DNA of 62,184 nucleotides from Sulfurimonas indica. Its GTDB lineage: Bacteria; Campylobacterota; Campylobacteria; Campylobacterales; Sulfurimonadaceae. How positions within the stretch are numbered: position 1 is the stretch's first letter; the number at the start of each line of letters is the position of its first letter. The DNA lies in NCBI RefSeq assembly GCF_009192995.1, contig NZ_SDID01000013.1, positions 1-62,184 of the forward strand. The letters run 5' to 3'. The translations under genes and the position numbers were made by a program. The notes below the pieces were generated by a model. It saw only the letters and a list, made by a program, of their open reading frames with translations. It did no database searches and was not told the DNA's origin. Positions 27,515-35,695 of this stretch are shown piece after piece.

Positions 27515-28222
27515 TTGAAACTAAATAAAAGCTTTATAACTAACCTTATTGCTCTACTTCTTGTCGGGCTCTCTTTTATATTTTCAGCTTACAAAGATGC
27601 ACTTTTATATACAGGACTTTTTGCTCTCTCCGGAGCTCTCACAAATCAGTTAGCTATCCATATGCTCTTTGAAAAGGTACCCTTTCTCTATGGTTCAGGC
27701 GTTATACCTCAGAGATTTGAAGCCTTTAAAAAAGCCATTAAAGATCTCATGATGGAGCAGTTCTTTACTCATGAACAGCTGGAAAACTTTTTTGCCAAAG
27801 AGGAGAAAAAACTCAACCTTACTCCCATCATAGAAGAGACTGACTTCTCACCTGCATTTGATGCTCTTTCCAAAACAGTTATGGAGTCCTCTTTTGGCGG
27901 TATGCTTGGGATGTTTGGTGGAGAAGCAGCGTTAGAGGGTCTGCGTGAGCCTTTCTCGAAGAAAATGAAGTCAGCTGTCATAAAAATAGTAAATTCAAAA
28001 GCTTTTGATGCAACACTGCAACAGCATCTGCACAACTCATCCTTAAGCGATGACCTACTTGAATCAATCGAGAAAGTAATTGAAGCAAGACTCAATGAAT
28101 TAACACCGCAAATGGTCAAAGAGATTGTAGAAAAACTCATCAAAGAGCATCTAGACTGGCTTGTAGTATGGGGTGGTGTTTTTGGTGGACTTATAGGACT
28201 TTTAAGCTCTTTTGTCCTCTAA
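27515..28222 (+). CDS. DUF445 family membrane protein
   Basis: A 235-residue protein with membrane helices at both ends (about 8-28 and 213-233) and the family motif GALTNQLAIHMLFEKVPFLYG after the first. The middle is a soluble helical part. DUF445 proteins are widespread inner-membrane proteins of unknown function. The start is TTG with AAGGAG seven bases upstream. The IPQRFEAFKKAI segment is also typical of the family. Confidence 0.8.
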   Translation: MKLNKSFITNLIALLLVGLSFIFSAYKDALLYTGLFALSGALTNQLAIHMLFEKVPFLYGSGVIPQRFEAFKKAIKDLMMEQFFTHEQLENFFAKEEKKLNLTPIIEETDFSPAFDALSKTVMESSFGGMLGMFGGEAALEGLREPFSKKMKSAVIKIVNSKAFDATLQQHLHNSSLSDDLLESIEKVIEARLNELTPQMVKEIVEKLIKEHLDWLVVWGGVFGGLIGLLSSFVL

Positions 28223-28226
28223 AGTC

Positions 28227-28436
28227 TTACTCCACTTCGATAGTTACGTCATCACCGACGACTAAAACATCGCCTTTTATTATTTTGGCACGTTTTCGTG
28301 TCTCTGTTTCACCATTACGCAAAACATACCCCTCTGCAACGATCATTTTTGCCTGTCCGCCGCTGTCAACCAAATCTAAAACCTTTAAAAGTTTATAGAG
28401 TTCTATATATTCATCTTCTAGTTTATATTTTATCAT
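28227..28436 (-). CDS. S4-domain RNA-binding protein (YbcJ-like)
   Basis: A 69-residue protein that is nearly all S4 domain: YIELYKLLKVLDLVDSGGQAKMIVAEGYVLRNGETETRKRAKIIKGD, with the expected GG-A-K turn and NGE-R pattern. Small stand-alone S4 proteins of this kind bind structured RNA, often ribosomal. It ends five bases from the convergent DUF445 gene. No partner gene gives a more precise role. Confidence 0.82.
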   Translation of the reverse strand: MIKYKLEDEYIELYKLLKVLDLVDSGGQAKMIVAEGYVLRNGETETRKRAKIIKGDVLVVGDDVTIEVE

Positions 28437-28513
28437 ATTGTAATCATACCCAAAGAGTGTTATAATTTAGATTATGCAAGTAGCTTTCAATCAATCTAGT
28501 CTAGTATCTCAGC

Positions 28514-28960
28514 TTAAAACCGTTTAACATAAGCATGACAATATGGTTTTTTCCTTTTTCTTTCATAATAGTTTTGATGATACGCTTCTGCTTTATAAAA
28601 AACTTTTTTCTCTTTGACTTCTGTAGCAATATCATAAGATTTCGATTCCAAAAGCCTTATGAGTTTTTGAACTGTTTTTCTCTCTTTCTCATTTGATACA
28701 AAAATGGCAGACTTGTATTGTGAACCAATATCAGGACCTTGTCCCTCTTTTTGTGTTGGATCATGAATCTCAAAGAAGAGTTTTACCAAAGACTCATAGC
28801 TTACTTGTTGTGGATCATAGGTCACCTCTACAACTTCCAAATAACCACTGTTCCCACGTGAGACATCTCTGTATGTCGGATTTTTCATCTTACCACCCAT
28901 ATACCCAGAGACTACGTTTTTCACACCTTTTTGTTTTTCTAGATAATACTCAACACCCCC
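28514..28960 (-). pseudogene. msrA: MsrA half of a frameshifted MsrB-MsrA fusion
   Basis: Encodes the methionine-S-sulfoxide reductase domain from GVEYYLEKQKG through to the C-terminus (SGYMGG, GPDIGSQYKSAIF, AYHQNY). Its catalytic Cys motif GCFWG is on the other side of a frameshift: the preceding MsrB frame reads AYFAGGCFWG and then stops. Removing one base from the C5 run at 28956-28960 (G5 in the message) restores one continuous MsrB-MsrA protein. A separate start for this half exists at 29008, but it would lack the active cysteine. It could be a real mutation, slippage or a sequencing error. Confidence 0.85.
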
Positions 28961-29441
28961 AAAAGCATCCTCCTGCAAAGTATGCTTGTTTAAGTCTCTC
29001 TTTTGCATCTGCTTTTTGAAAATTCAAAGAGAGTGAATTGACACAGTATCTAGTATCTTTTTGTGTAAATCCTTCACCTAAAAAAACATGCCCTAAATGT
29101 GCTCCACATTGTGCACAAAGGATTTCTGTACGATATCCGTCAGCATCTCTGACTCGTTTAACGGCTCCCGGTATGGCATCATCAAAGCTCGGCCATCCAC
29201 AATATGCATCAAACTTATCACTTGATTTATAGAGTGGTGCATTGCACTGCTTACAAAGATATACTCCTTCTTCATTAAATTTATAATATTTTCCGCTAAA
29301 GGGTCTCTCTGTTGCTTTAAAAAGAATAACCTGCTGCTCTTCTTCTGTAAGCTTGTTAAGTTTGAGTTGTTGTAACTTATTTCCATCTGCATGTAGTAAA
29401 GAAATAACAAATAACAACAATATTAATATGCTCTTTTTCAT
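28950..29441 (-). CDS. msrB: Secreted peptide-methionine (R)-S-oxide reductase, front half of a broken fusion
   Basis: Repairs R-sulfoxides of methionine in periplasmic proteins. The ATG at 29441 is preferred over one nine codons upstream because GAGAGAAG precedes it and a signal peptide (MKKSILILLLFVISLLHADG) begins there. The zinc site is CKQC with CAQC; FDAYCGWPSF and the catalytic cysteine in RYCVNSLSL are present, so this domain is complete. It then runs into AYFAGGCFWGC and stops, because of the one-base shift that cuts off the MsrA half. The intact protein would be about 309 residues. Confidence 0.85.
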   Translation of the reverse strand: MKKSILILLLFVISLLHADGNKLQQLKLNKLTEEEQQVILFKATERPFSGKYYKFNEEGVYLCKQCNAPLYKSSDKFDAYCGWPSFDDAIPGAVKRVRDADGYRTEILCAQCGAHLGHVFLGEGFTQKDTRYCVNSLSLNFQKADAKERLKQAYFAGGCFWGC

Positions 29442-29483
29442 AATTCTTCTCTCTTTTTTTATTTTCATTCAATTATATCTCGT

Positions 29484-29738
29484 CTATGTGCACTCTTTGT
29501 GCAATAATTTTAGCTTCTCTTTTCGTGAGAGTTTTTTAATTACATACTCTCGTTTTGTCGCACTGCTTCTATCTTCATATTTTTCAAAATAGAGAAGCTC
29601 TACAGGACGTCTTGCTTTTGTATATTTTGCTCCTTTATCTGAACTGTTATGCTCATCTATACGCCTTGTTAAATCTGTTGTGATTCCTGTATAGAGACTA
29701 CTGTCACTACACGATAATATATAAACAAAATAGTCCAT
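29484..29738 (-). CDS. GIY-YIG domain protein (UPF0213)
   Basis: An 84-residue single GIY-YIG domain of the YhbQ/UrxA kind: YFVYILSC then SLYTGITTDLTRRIDEHN, and a conserved glutamate in ATKREYVIKKL. Members are nuclease-fold proteins tied to DNA repair or unspecified nucleic-acid processing. It is monocistronic, 15 bases from the reading frame that extends upstream of msrB. Confidence 0.85.
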   Translation of the reverse strand: MDYFVYILSCSDSSLYTGITTDLTRRIDEHNSSDKGAKYTKARRPVELLYFEKYEDRSSATKREYVIKKLSRKEKLKLLHKECT

Positions 29739-29863
29739 ATCACTCCCTTAGTATCTTTCTAATTTTACACTAAAATTTTAATTTTTTTCGTCACATTCGT
29801 ATCATTTTGTAACAATGTTTTTATATCTTCTCTCCAACTATTGTAAATAATATAAAGTTATAT

Positions 29864-29869
29864 TATAAT
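29864..29869 (+). promoter_or_regulatory. Putative -10 of the response regulator
   Basis: TATAAT in a very AT-rich gap (29739-29922), about 54 bases before the chosen ATG. No other signal is recognised in this gap. Confidence 0.45.
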
Positions 29870-29922
29870 CATAAACATATTTATCACAAAATAGTCATAT
29901 TTTTTTGATACAGGACATAACT

Positions 29923-30672
29923 ATGGAAAAACATAAAGTAATAATAGTAGAAGATGATGAAATAACCTCACTCAATTTAAATATGTCCTTACAAAAACAC
30001 GGTTACAGTGTTGTTGCAATGTGTGACAATGCTACGCAAGCCAAAAGTAAAATTGCCACACACAAGCCTGATGTTATCATTATTGATATCTCTCTGCAAG
30101 AGAGCAATGACGGTATTGAACTTGCAAAAACCATCAAACAAAAATATGATATACCTTTTATCTACCTGACATCCTACAGTGATGATGACATCATCTCTCA
30201 GGCAAAACTGACAGAACCATATGGATACATAGTAAAACCCTTTGATCCGGGTTCACTGCATGCAACCATTCAGATGGCACTTTTTAAGTACCAGATGGAA
30301 AATGAAAGAAAAGAGGATATCAACTCTTTAAAAGTTGATAAGCTTAACCTTGAAAAACTGCTTTACTCTAAAAGAGTCTCAGACAAGCCGATTGTTCCAT
30401 TTGGAAAAGATTACCATCTAGATATCAGTATCTGTGAAACTTTTTACAAAGGTAAAAAGATAAAACTGACAAAAAAAGAGAATGCTTTTTTACGTCTTTT
30501 AGTGGCACAACTGGGTATTGTTGTAAGTTTTGAACAGGCTATGAACTATGTTTGGGATGAACACGGAGCAACAGAAAATAGTGTAAGAACACTTGTTTGG
30601 AGACTGAGAAACAAACTTGAGACTGATATCATTAAAAATGCTTCTGGTATTGGTTACTATATCGAAGAGTAA
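29923..30672 (+). CDS. OmpR-type response regulator
   Basis: A DNA-binding regulator of 249 residues. The receiver starts VIIVEDDE, has the phosphorylated aspartate in VIIIDISLQ (about residue 56) and the lysine in YIVKPFD (about 106). A charged linker leads to a winged helix (about 165-249: KLTKKENAFLRLL, SVRTLVWRLRNKLE, GIGYYIEE). The ATG at 29923 is taken because AGGA lies seven bases upstream; a TTG six codons earlier has no such site. The gene converges with a hybrid histidine kinase, six bases apart, but the pairing is only suggested by place. Confidence 0.9.
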   Translation: MEKHKVIIVEDDEITSLNLNMSLQKHGYSVVAMCDNATQAKSKIATHKPDVIIIDISLQESNDGIELAKTIKQKYDIPFIYLTSYSDDDIISQAKLTEPYGYIVKPFDPGSLHATIQMALFKYQMENERKEDINSLKVDKLNLEKLLYSKRVSDKPIVPFGKDYHLDISICETFYKGKKIKLTKKENAFLRLLVAQLGIVVSFEQAMNYVWDEHGATENSVRTLVWRLRNKLETDIIKNASGIGYYIEE

Positions 30673-30677
30673 GATAC

Positions 30678-32969
30678 TCAGCTAATCTTTATCGACTCTA
30701 TCTTCTTTTTTATCCTTTGATATGCCTCCTCGTAGTCATACTCATGCATCTCATGTTTTGCCATCTGCTCCATCTCTGTAGAGTCCTTGAGCAACTCCTC
30801 TATACGGAAGTTTCCACTTGAGCCTTTGATACTGTGTGCTTTTAGAGCTATCTGTTTATGGTCTCTTTTATCGATAGCTTCCTGCAACTCTGGCAGTGTC
30901 GTATGCATTTTTTTGATAAAAAGCCGTAAAAGTAAAACCAGTTCATCCTGCGTGAGCATTAACTCTTTTGAGAGTTTATCTGCGTCAAGTCCCTCAATCA
31001 CTTCTTTACCCACATCATTTTTTATTTTCTTCTCTTCTATTTTAACAAAGGTATCTACTTGCAAGTAAGAGAGAAAAATACGTTCTAACTCTTTTAAAAC
31101 TACCGGTTTTCCTAAAAATGCATCAAAACCGATAAGCAGTCCTCGCTCTTTTGCTCCTTTGATAACATTTGCGGTAAGTGCTGAGATAGGTGTATGACGT
31201 AACCCCTGACTCTCCTCATACTCTATGATTTTTTTCACAGACTCAATGCCATCCATCACAGGCATCTGTTCATCCATTAAGATCAGATCATAAGAGTTCT
31301 TTTTATAGAGTTCATAGGCTTCAAGGCCATTCCTTGCCAAATCAAAGGTCAAACCATATTTACTCAAAATGATCTTAATGAGTTCCTGATTTGCTTCATT
31401 ATCCTCCGCTATTAAAATATGCCCTTTAAATTTTTGTGAAATCTGTTTGTCATACTCTGCAAACTCTTCAGGGTTCATCAGCTCATTGAACGACATATGA
31501 ATTTTCGAACAATAAAGTGGAAAACACATTGCATTGATATGTCTATATTTATCATAATTGTCATATTCACGGCTCATCAGAGCAATAAATTTTTTCTCTG
31601 ATGTCAGGACCTCACGTTTAAACTCCAGATCAACATCTTCATGAACAAATATACATACATCAAAATCATCTGGAAGCTTCTCAACAACAGTGATGTTCAT
31701 ATCAAATATTTTTGCATACTTTAAAAATGACTTATGTTTAAAGTCAAGTTGCTTATTATTCGCATATAAAACCATTCTAAGCTTTTGAAAATCTTGAATG
31801 TTATCAATGATTTTGCACTCTTTTGTAGCTACTTCTATGGGAATTTCCATCCAAAAAGTACTTCCTTTTCCAAGGACTGAAGCTACTTCTACTTTACCAT
31901 GCATCAACTCCGCAAGTTGATACGATATTGAGAGTCCAAGACCTGTACCTTCTATGTTTTTGTTGTCACTGTACTGTGCCTGAGCGAATGCCGTAAAAAC
32001 TTTTTTCAAGTCAGCCACATCAATACCGATACCATTGTCACTGACAGATATCTTGAGTATGCCATTTTCATAACTTCCCTCTATCTCAATCACACCACCT
32101 TCAGGTGTAAACTTAATAGCGTTACTGATAAAGTTTGATATTATCTGCTTGATACGCAGGGCATCTCCATAGAGCTCACGTGGGATCTTTGGATTGATAA
32201 AAGAGGTCATTGTGATATCTTTAGCATTGGCACTTGCAACAAAAAGCTCCATCGTATGACTGAGTTCATCATGTAGAGAAAAGACCTTTGGCTCGATTGT
32301 AAACTCACCACTTCTGAGTTTTGAAAAATCTAAAATATCATTAATGATACTCAGCAGATTCTCTCCGCTGTTTAAAATAATCTCAAGATAATTACGATGC
32401 TTTTTCGGTAGATTCTCATCAATTAAAAGATTTACAAAACCTAAAATAGCATTGAGCGGTGTACGGATTTCATGGCTCATATTTGAGAGAAAGTACTCTT
32501 TTGCCTGTCCTGCACGAATCGCTTCCTGTCTTGCATCAACAAGTTTTTGAAAGATGGTATCTGTGTAAAATTTCAATATTCCGCGGAAATTTTTGTCAAA
32601 TATATATGATATCTCATCAAAGAGCTCTTTTGAGTTCATCCCTGCATCATAAGAAACATCAACCATAGAGCGGCGAAAATGACTGCATATCTCAAAAAGC
32701 TCATCTGCACCAATTTCACGAAACTTCAAATATGCCAAGAGTTCCTGCATAACAGGACAGTTTCCTATCTCCACCTCTCCGGCGATAACACCCATAAAGT
32801 AATCAAACACACCACTTGCATACTTCTCTATAAAGTAGTTTTCATCAATGTCATGAAGCGCTAAAATCTCTTTTGGTGAGTCATAAGAGACCCACTGTCT
32901 TAAGATAATATCTTTTGATTCTACAAAAAGTGCCTGATGTTTAATGAGTGTCGGGATATTTTCTAACAT
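30678..32969 (-). CDS. Soluble hybrid histidine kinase with receiver and HPt domains
   Basis: A 763-residue multi-step phosphorelay kinase with no membrane helix. An unrecognised helical N-terminal input domain (about 1-145) is followed by HisKA with H166 (SNMSHEIRTPLNA), HATPase motifs (SNFISNAIKFTPEGG, DNGIGI, EGTGLGLSI), a degenerate receiver-like stretch, a true receiver (LILMDEQMPVMDG) and a C-terminal HPt (AHSIKGSSGNF). It starts 11 bases after the deformylase-like membrane protein on the same strand, which could serve as its membrane partner. Confidence 0.92.
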   Translation of the reverse strand: MLENIPTLIKHQALFVESKDIILRQWVSYDSPKEILALHDIDENYFIEKYASGVFDYFMGVIAGEVEIGNCPVMQELLAYLKFREIGADELFEICSHFRRSMVDVSYDAGMNSKELFDEISYIFDKNFRGILKFYTDTIFQKLVDARQEAIRAGQAKEYFLSNMSHEIRTPLNAILGFVNLLIDENLPKKHRNYLEIILNSGENLLSIINDILDFSKLRSGEFTIEPKVFSLHDELSHTMELFVASANAKDITMTSFINPKIPRELYGDALRIKQIISNFISNAIKFTPEGGVIEIEGSYENGILKISVSDNGIGIDVADLKKVFTAFAQAQYSDNKNIEGTGLGLSISYQLAELMHGKVEVASVLGKGSTFWMEIPIEVATKECKIIDNIQDFQKLRMVLYANNKQLDFKHKSFLKYAKIFDMNITVVEKLPDDFDVCIFVHEDVDLEFKREVLTSEKKFIALMSREYDNYDKYRHINAMCFPLYCSKIHMSFNELMNPEEFAEYDKQISQKFKGHILIAEDNEANQELIKIILSKYGLTFDLARNGLEAYELYKKNSYDLILMDEQMPVMDGIESVKKIIEYEESQGLRHTPISALTANVIKGAKERGLLIGFDAFLGKPVVLKELERIFLSYLQVDTFVKIEEKKIKNDVGKEVIEGLDADKLSKELMLTQDELVLLLRLFIKKMHTTLPELQEAIDKRDHKQIALKAHSIKGSSGNFRIEELLKDSTEMEQMAKHEMHEYDYEEAYQRIKKKIESIKIS

Positions 32970-32980
32970 ACTATCTACTT

Positions 32981-33796
32981 CTATTGATATACAAAGAAAT
33001 AAGAAAGCAGCATAATAATACTCAATTTAAAAAGTACTATCAGTGCCGTTCCAATAATGTTCCCTATCTGACAACTGCTACATCCACTTTGTTGTTTTCC
33101 CTCATACTGTGCATAAAAGAAATAGACTACATCAAGAAGAACAACCCCGATAGAACCATACAGAAGATACTTCCAAATATTTTGCAGCAGTAAGCTATCC
33201 TCAATAAAAAGAGATGCAACAAAACCAAGTGCCATAAATACCATAATCACATTCATTATCAGTACAATTTTATCTCTTTTAAAACTTGTTTGACAGTAGT
33301 CTGCACTTCCTACTTCACCACCATACTCAAGTCTGTTTTCAAAAGCCTCTTTTGCCTCTTTGGACATCTTATGAATGAATGTCGCACCAAAGGTATAATC
33401 AATTTTTCTCTGGATTACAATAGCCATAGACCCACTTGCTTTGAGAGAACAATCTTTTGCATCTCGGTCTTGATAAACCACACTGATATTTTCATAACGT
33501 GTTATCTCTGCTGTTTGGTTTGGATAGTATGCAGTTGATTCTTCGGTAGTGACTCGGCCGCTGTGTGCGATAAGACGAGGGTTGATTATCTCTATAAGTT
33601 CACCATCCTCATTTTTCACAACAATCACATTATAATAGCTCCCAATCTGAAAAGCGGCAAGACCATCCAAATTATTTTCATTGATAGTATCTTTGAGATC
33701 TTCTATCAAGGCAAATAACTCGTCATTAAAAACTCTTACATCAGTTGCATATTCGACACTAAGTGGAGTTGGGTATGTGATAATCTCTTTAACCAT
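32981..33796 (-). CDS. Membrane protein with a catalytically dead peptide-deformylase-like domain
   Basis: A 271-residue protein. Residues 1-150 follow peptide deformylase: IITYPTPL, then GLAAFQ (45-50, motif GxGLAAxQ), EIINPRL, and positions equal to EGCLS (EESTA, 85-89) and HExDH (QRKID, 129-133). The metal-binding cysteine and both histidines are therefore gone, so deformylase activity is not expected. Three membrane helices follow (about 177-197, 207-229, 245-268) with a CSSC motif at 239-242. It is co-transcribed with the downstream soluble hybrid kinase, suggesting a ligand-binding sensor role (inference). Confidence 0.75.
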   Translation of the reverse strand: MVKEIITYPTPLSVEYATDVRVFNDELFALIEDLKDTINENNLDGLAAFQIGSYYNVIVVKNEDGELIEIINPRLIAHSGRVTTEESTAYYPNQTAEITRYENISVVYQDRDAKDCSLKASGSMAIVIQRKIDYTFGATFIHKMSKEAKEAFENRLEYGGEVGSADYCQTSFKRDKIVLIMNVIMVFMALGFVASLFIEDSLLLQNIWKYLLYGSIGVVLLDVVYFFYAQYEGKQQSGCSSCQIGNIIGTALIVLFKLSIIMLLSYFFVYQ

Positions 33797-33842
33797 AAAA
33801 GCGCCTTTTATATCGTTTTTGGGAAATATTTAAAGGGGAATC

Positions 33843-33864
33843 ACTTTGGGATAAATCCCAAAGT
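33843..33864. terminator. Perfect hairpin downstream of the sqr operon
   Basis: ACTTTGGGAT, loop AA, ATCCCAAAGT: a perfect 10-base stem just past the stop of the small sqr-linked gene on the minus strand. There is no T run, but it shares the GGGAT-N2-ATCCC core with the hairpins at 816-880. Confidence 0.55.
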
Positions 33865-33871
33865 TATAAAA

Positions 33872-34048
33872 TTAGTGGCTTTTTCCTACCACGATAATCA
33901 TTTTAATATTGATCACTACAAATCTGATAAATTGCCAGATAAGACATGTTCTCATTTTTCTAGCGAATGCACCTGGAATCATTGTAAGATTAAATGCATC
34001 ACTTTTTTGAAAGTTTACTTCTTCTTCTACTAGTTTTTTCTCGCTCAT
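33872..34048 (-). CDS. Small protein co-encoded with SQR
   Basis: A 58-residue reading frame directly downstream of sqr, 16 bases apart, with a near-perfect ribosome site (AAGGAGA six bases before ATG). The N-terminal third is acidic and basic (MSEKKLVEEEVNF); the rest is amphipathic or hydrophobic (CLIWQFIRFVVINIKMIIVV, about 35-54) with several arginines and lysines before it. This fits a small membrane-surface anchor or assembly factor for SQR, a monotopic enzyme. No family is recognised; the ribosome site and coupling make it a real gene. Confidence 0.7.
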   Translation of the reverse strand: MSEKKLVEEEVNFQKSDAFNLTMIPGAFARKMRTCLIWQFIRFVVINIKMIIVVGKSH

Positions 34049-34064
34049 GTTGTCTCCTTATATT

Positions 34065-35534
34065 TTATTCTGGAATTAAAGTCCAGCCTGGATTTAGTTT
34101 TGCTTTATAGATAAACAGGTGATGTAAAATATGTTTAATCCAGTGTCCAGCAAGACCGATTTCACCAAATGTATAGTCTGTATCACGACCTGTTCCAGGA
34201 TATTTTTCAAAGTCAGGAACAACAGGGTAAACTGTCATCGCAGCCGCAGTTCCGTCAAATATACCTTTACCTGCAGAAGCAACACAAGCAGCACCCATTT
34301 CAGCCATAGAAGCTTCATGTAAATGAGCATTTTCACCTTTTGTCATTAAGTCACAAACAGAGTGTGCAACAGCTTTACCGATAATACCAGAAGGCATACC
34401 AGTTCTTGGTGGTGTTGGGTTAATCGGAGTTCCATTTGGAGAACTCATAGGTTTAGAGATGATATGTGGTGGTGCGAAAGCGATACCAGCAGCAAACATA
34501 TTTTTATATGTAGGGTTTTGGTATGTTCTTGGCCAGTCAGATGCTTTCCAGTTCTCATAAGCACCAGCATTATAGTTTGCATCAACTTTCATAAATCCGT
34601 TTGGAGCAAACACAGTATCAGTGATATCTTCACCTGCTTTGTTGTAAGCTTTAAGACCTACACCTGCAAATGGTGGAATAAGCATTGAGAAATCGAACTC
34701 CTCTTCACCCGTTGAACCATCAAGAAGCTCATAATGAACTTTCCCTTCTTCAACTTTCGAAACATGCGCACCTATAATCCATTCAACATCACGCTCAGCA
34801 AAAAGTGATTCAGCAAAAAGCTTAGAAGATACAACATATCCACCAACTTTCATATGAAGTCCACCCATACCAAAGTCACCAAGGAATGACTCATTTGAGA
34901 TCCATTTCATATCTGCCATATCACGTACACCGGCTTTTCTTAACTCATGTTCGATATTGAAGATATACTCAAATGCAGCACCTTGACATGTACACATACC
35001 GTGACCTGTACCAATAAGGAATTTTTGACGTGTTCCAGCTTTCATCTTTTCAATAGCTTCAGCTAATTTTTCAGAAGCGTGAACAGCGTGGTCTGCAGTA
35101 CATACTGAAACCGTATGCTCACCTAATTGACTTCCTTCACCTAAACCTGGTGTTGCACCGAAATTAAGTTTTGGACCAGTTGCATTTACTAAATAATCAT
35201 ATTCAATAGTTTCACTTTGACCTGCTTTATCTGCACTTGTATATTCAATAGTTACAAAAGGCTTATCGCTTGACTCATTACCTTCTGGATTGATTGATAC
35301 TGCTTTAGCCTGATGATATGTAATTCCAGCTTTTGCATATACAGGGGCCAAATCAAAAGTAACATCCTCTTTTGTCATTTGTCCAACGCCAACCCAGATG
35401 TTTGATGGAATCCAGTTCCATTTTGCATTTGGAGTGACAACTACTACTTCGTGCCCAGATCCTAACCATTTTGCAGCGAATGTTGCTGTTGTATGTCCAG
35501 CAACACCACCACCTAATACTACTAATCTTGCCAT
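34065..35534 (-). CDS. sqr: Sulfide:quinone oxidoreductase
   Basis: Flavoprotein that oxidises sulfide to sulfane sulfur or polysulfide and passes electrons to the membrane quinone, probably menaquinone here. It has 489 residues, longer than the classic 430-residue forms. The FAD site is VVLGGGVAGHTTA at the start; redox cysteines are in SVCTADHAV (about 144), GHGMCTCQG (about 182-184) and AACVAS (about 420). The C-terminal helices carry the membrane contact. It has its own 161-base upstream region containing an AAGTAATT-AC-AATTACTT palindrome, and a small gene follows. The precise SQR type was not assigned. Confidence 0.93.
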   Translation of the reverse strand: MARLVVLGGGVAGHTTATFAAKWLGSGHEVVVVTPNAKWNWIPSNIWVGVGQMTKEDVTFDLAPVYAKAGITYHQAKAVSINPEGNESSDKPFVTIEYTSADKAGQSETIEYDYLVNATGPKLNFGATPGLGEGSQLGEHTVSVCTADHAVHASEKLAEAIEKMKAGTRQKFLIGTGHGMCTCQGAAFEYIFNIEHELRKAGVRDMADMKWISNESFLGDFGMGGLHMKVGGYVVSSKLFAESLFAERDVEWIIGAHVSKVEEGKVHYELLDGSTGEEEFDFSMLIPPFAGVGLKAYNKAGEDITDTVFAPNGFMKVDANYNAGAYENWKASDWPRTYQNPTYKNMFAAGIAFAPPHIISKPMSSPNGTPINPTPPRTGMPSGIIGKAVAHSVCDLMTKGENAHLHEASMAEMGAACVASAGKGIFDGTAAAMTVYPVVPDFEKYPGTGRDTDYTFGEIGLAGHWIKHILHHLFIYKAKLNPGWTLIPE

Positions 35535-35598
35535 ATATTCATCCTATTTTCAAGTTCTAGAAAATCTTATCAAAAAATAATCACATTTGTATCACAAA

Positions 35599-35616
35599 AA
35601 GTAATTACAATTACTT
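35599..35616. promoter_or_regulatory. Palindrome upstream of sqr (possible operator)
   Basis: AAGTAATT-AC-AATTACTT, perfect 8-base arms, 65-82 bases before the sqr start and lying between pepN and sqr. It could bind a dimeric regulator. AT-rich context makes chance occurrence possible. Confidence 0.35.
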
Positions 35617-35695
35617 ATAATTTTGATAAATTTAAGAAATACATGCTATTTTTGCCCTATTTTAGGAGAGATAAAAAGTTCATTAAACAAAAAAA

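Noticed and set aside
28474-28527. 17-codon frame (MQVAFNQSSLVSQLKTV) after a TATAAT at 28460-28465
   Set aside because: No ribosome site, very short, and it overlaps the end of the msrA half. It could be a gene remnant, but nothing more supports it.
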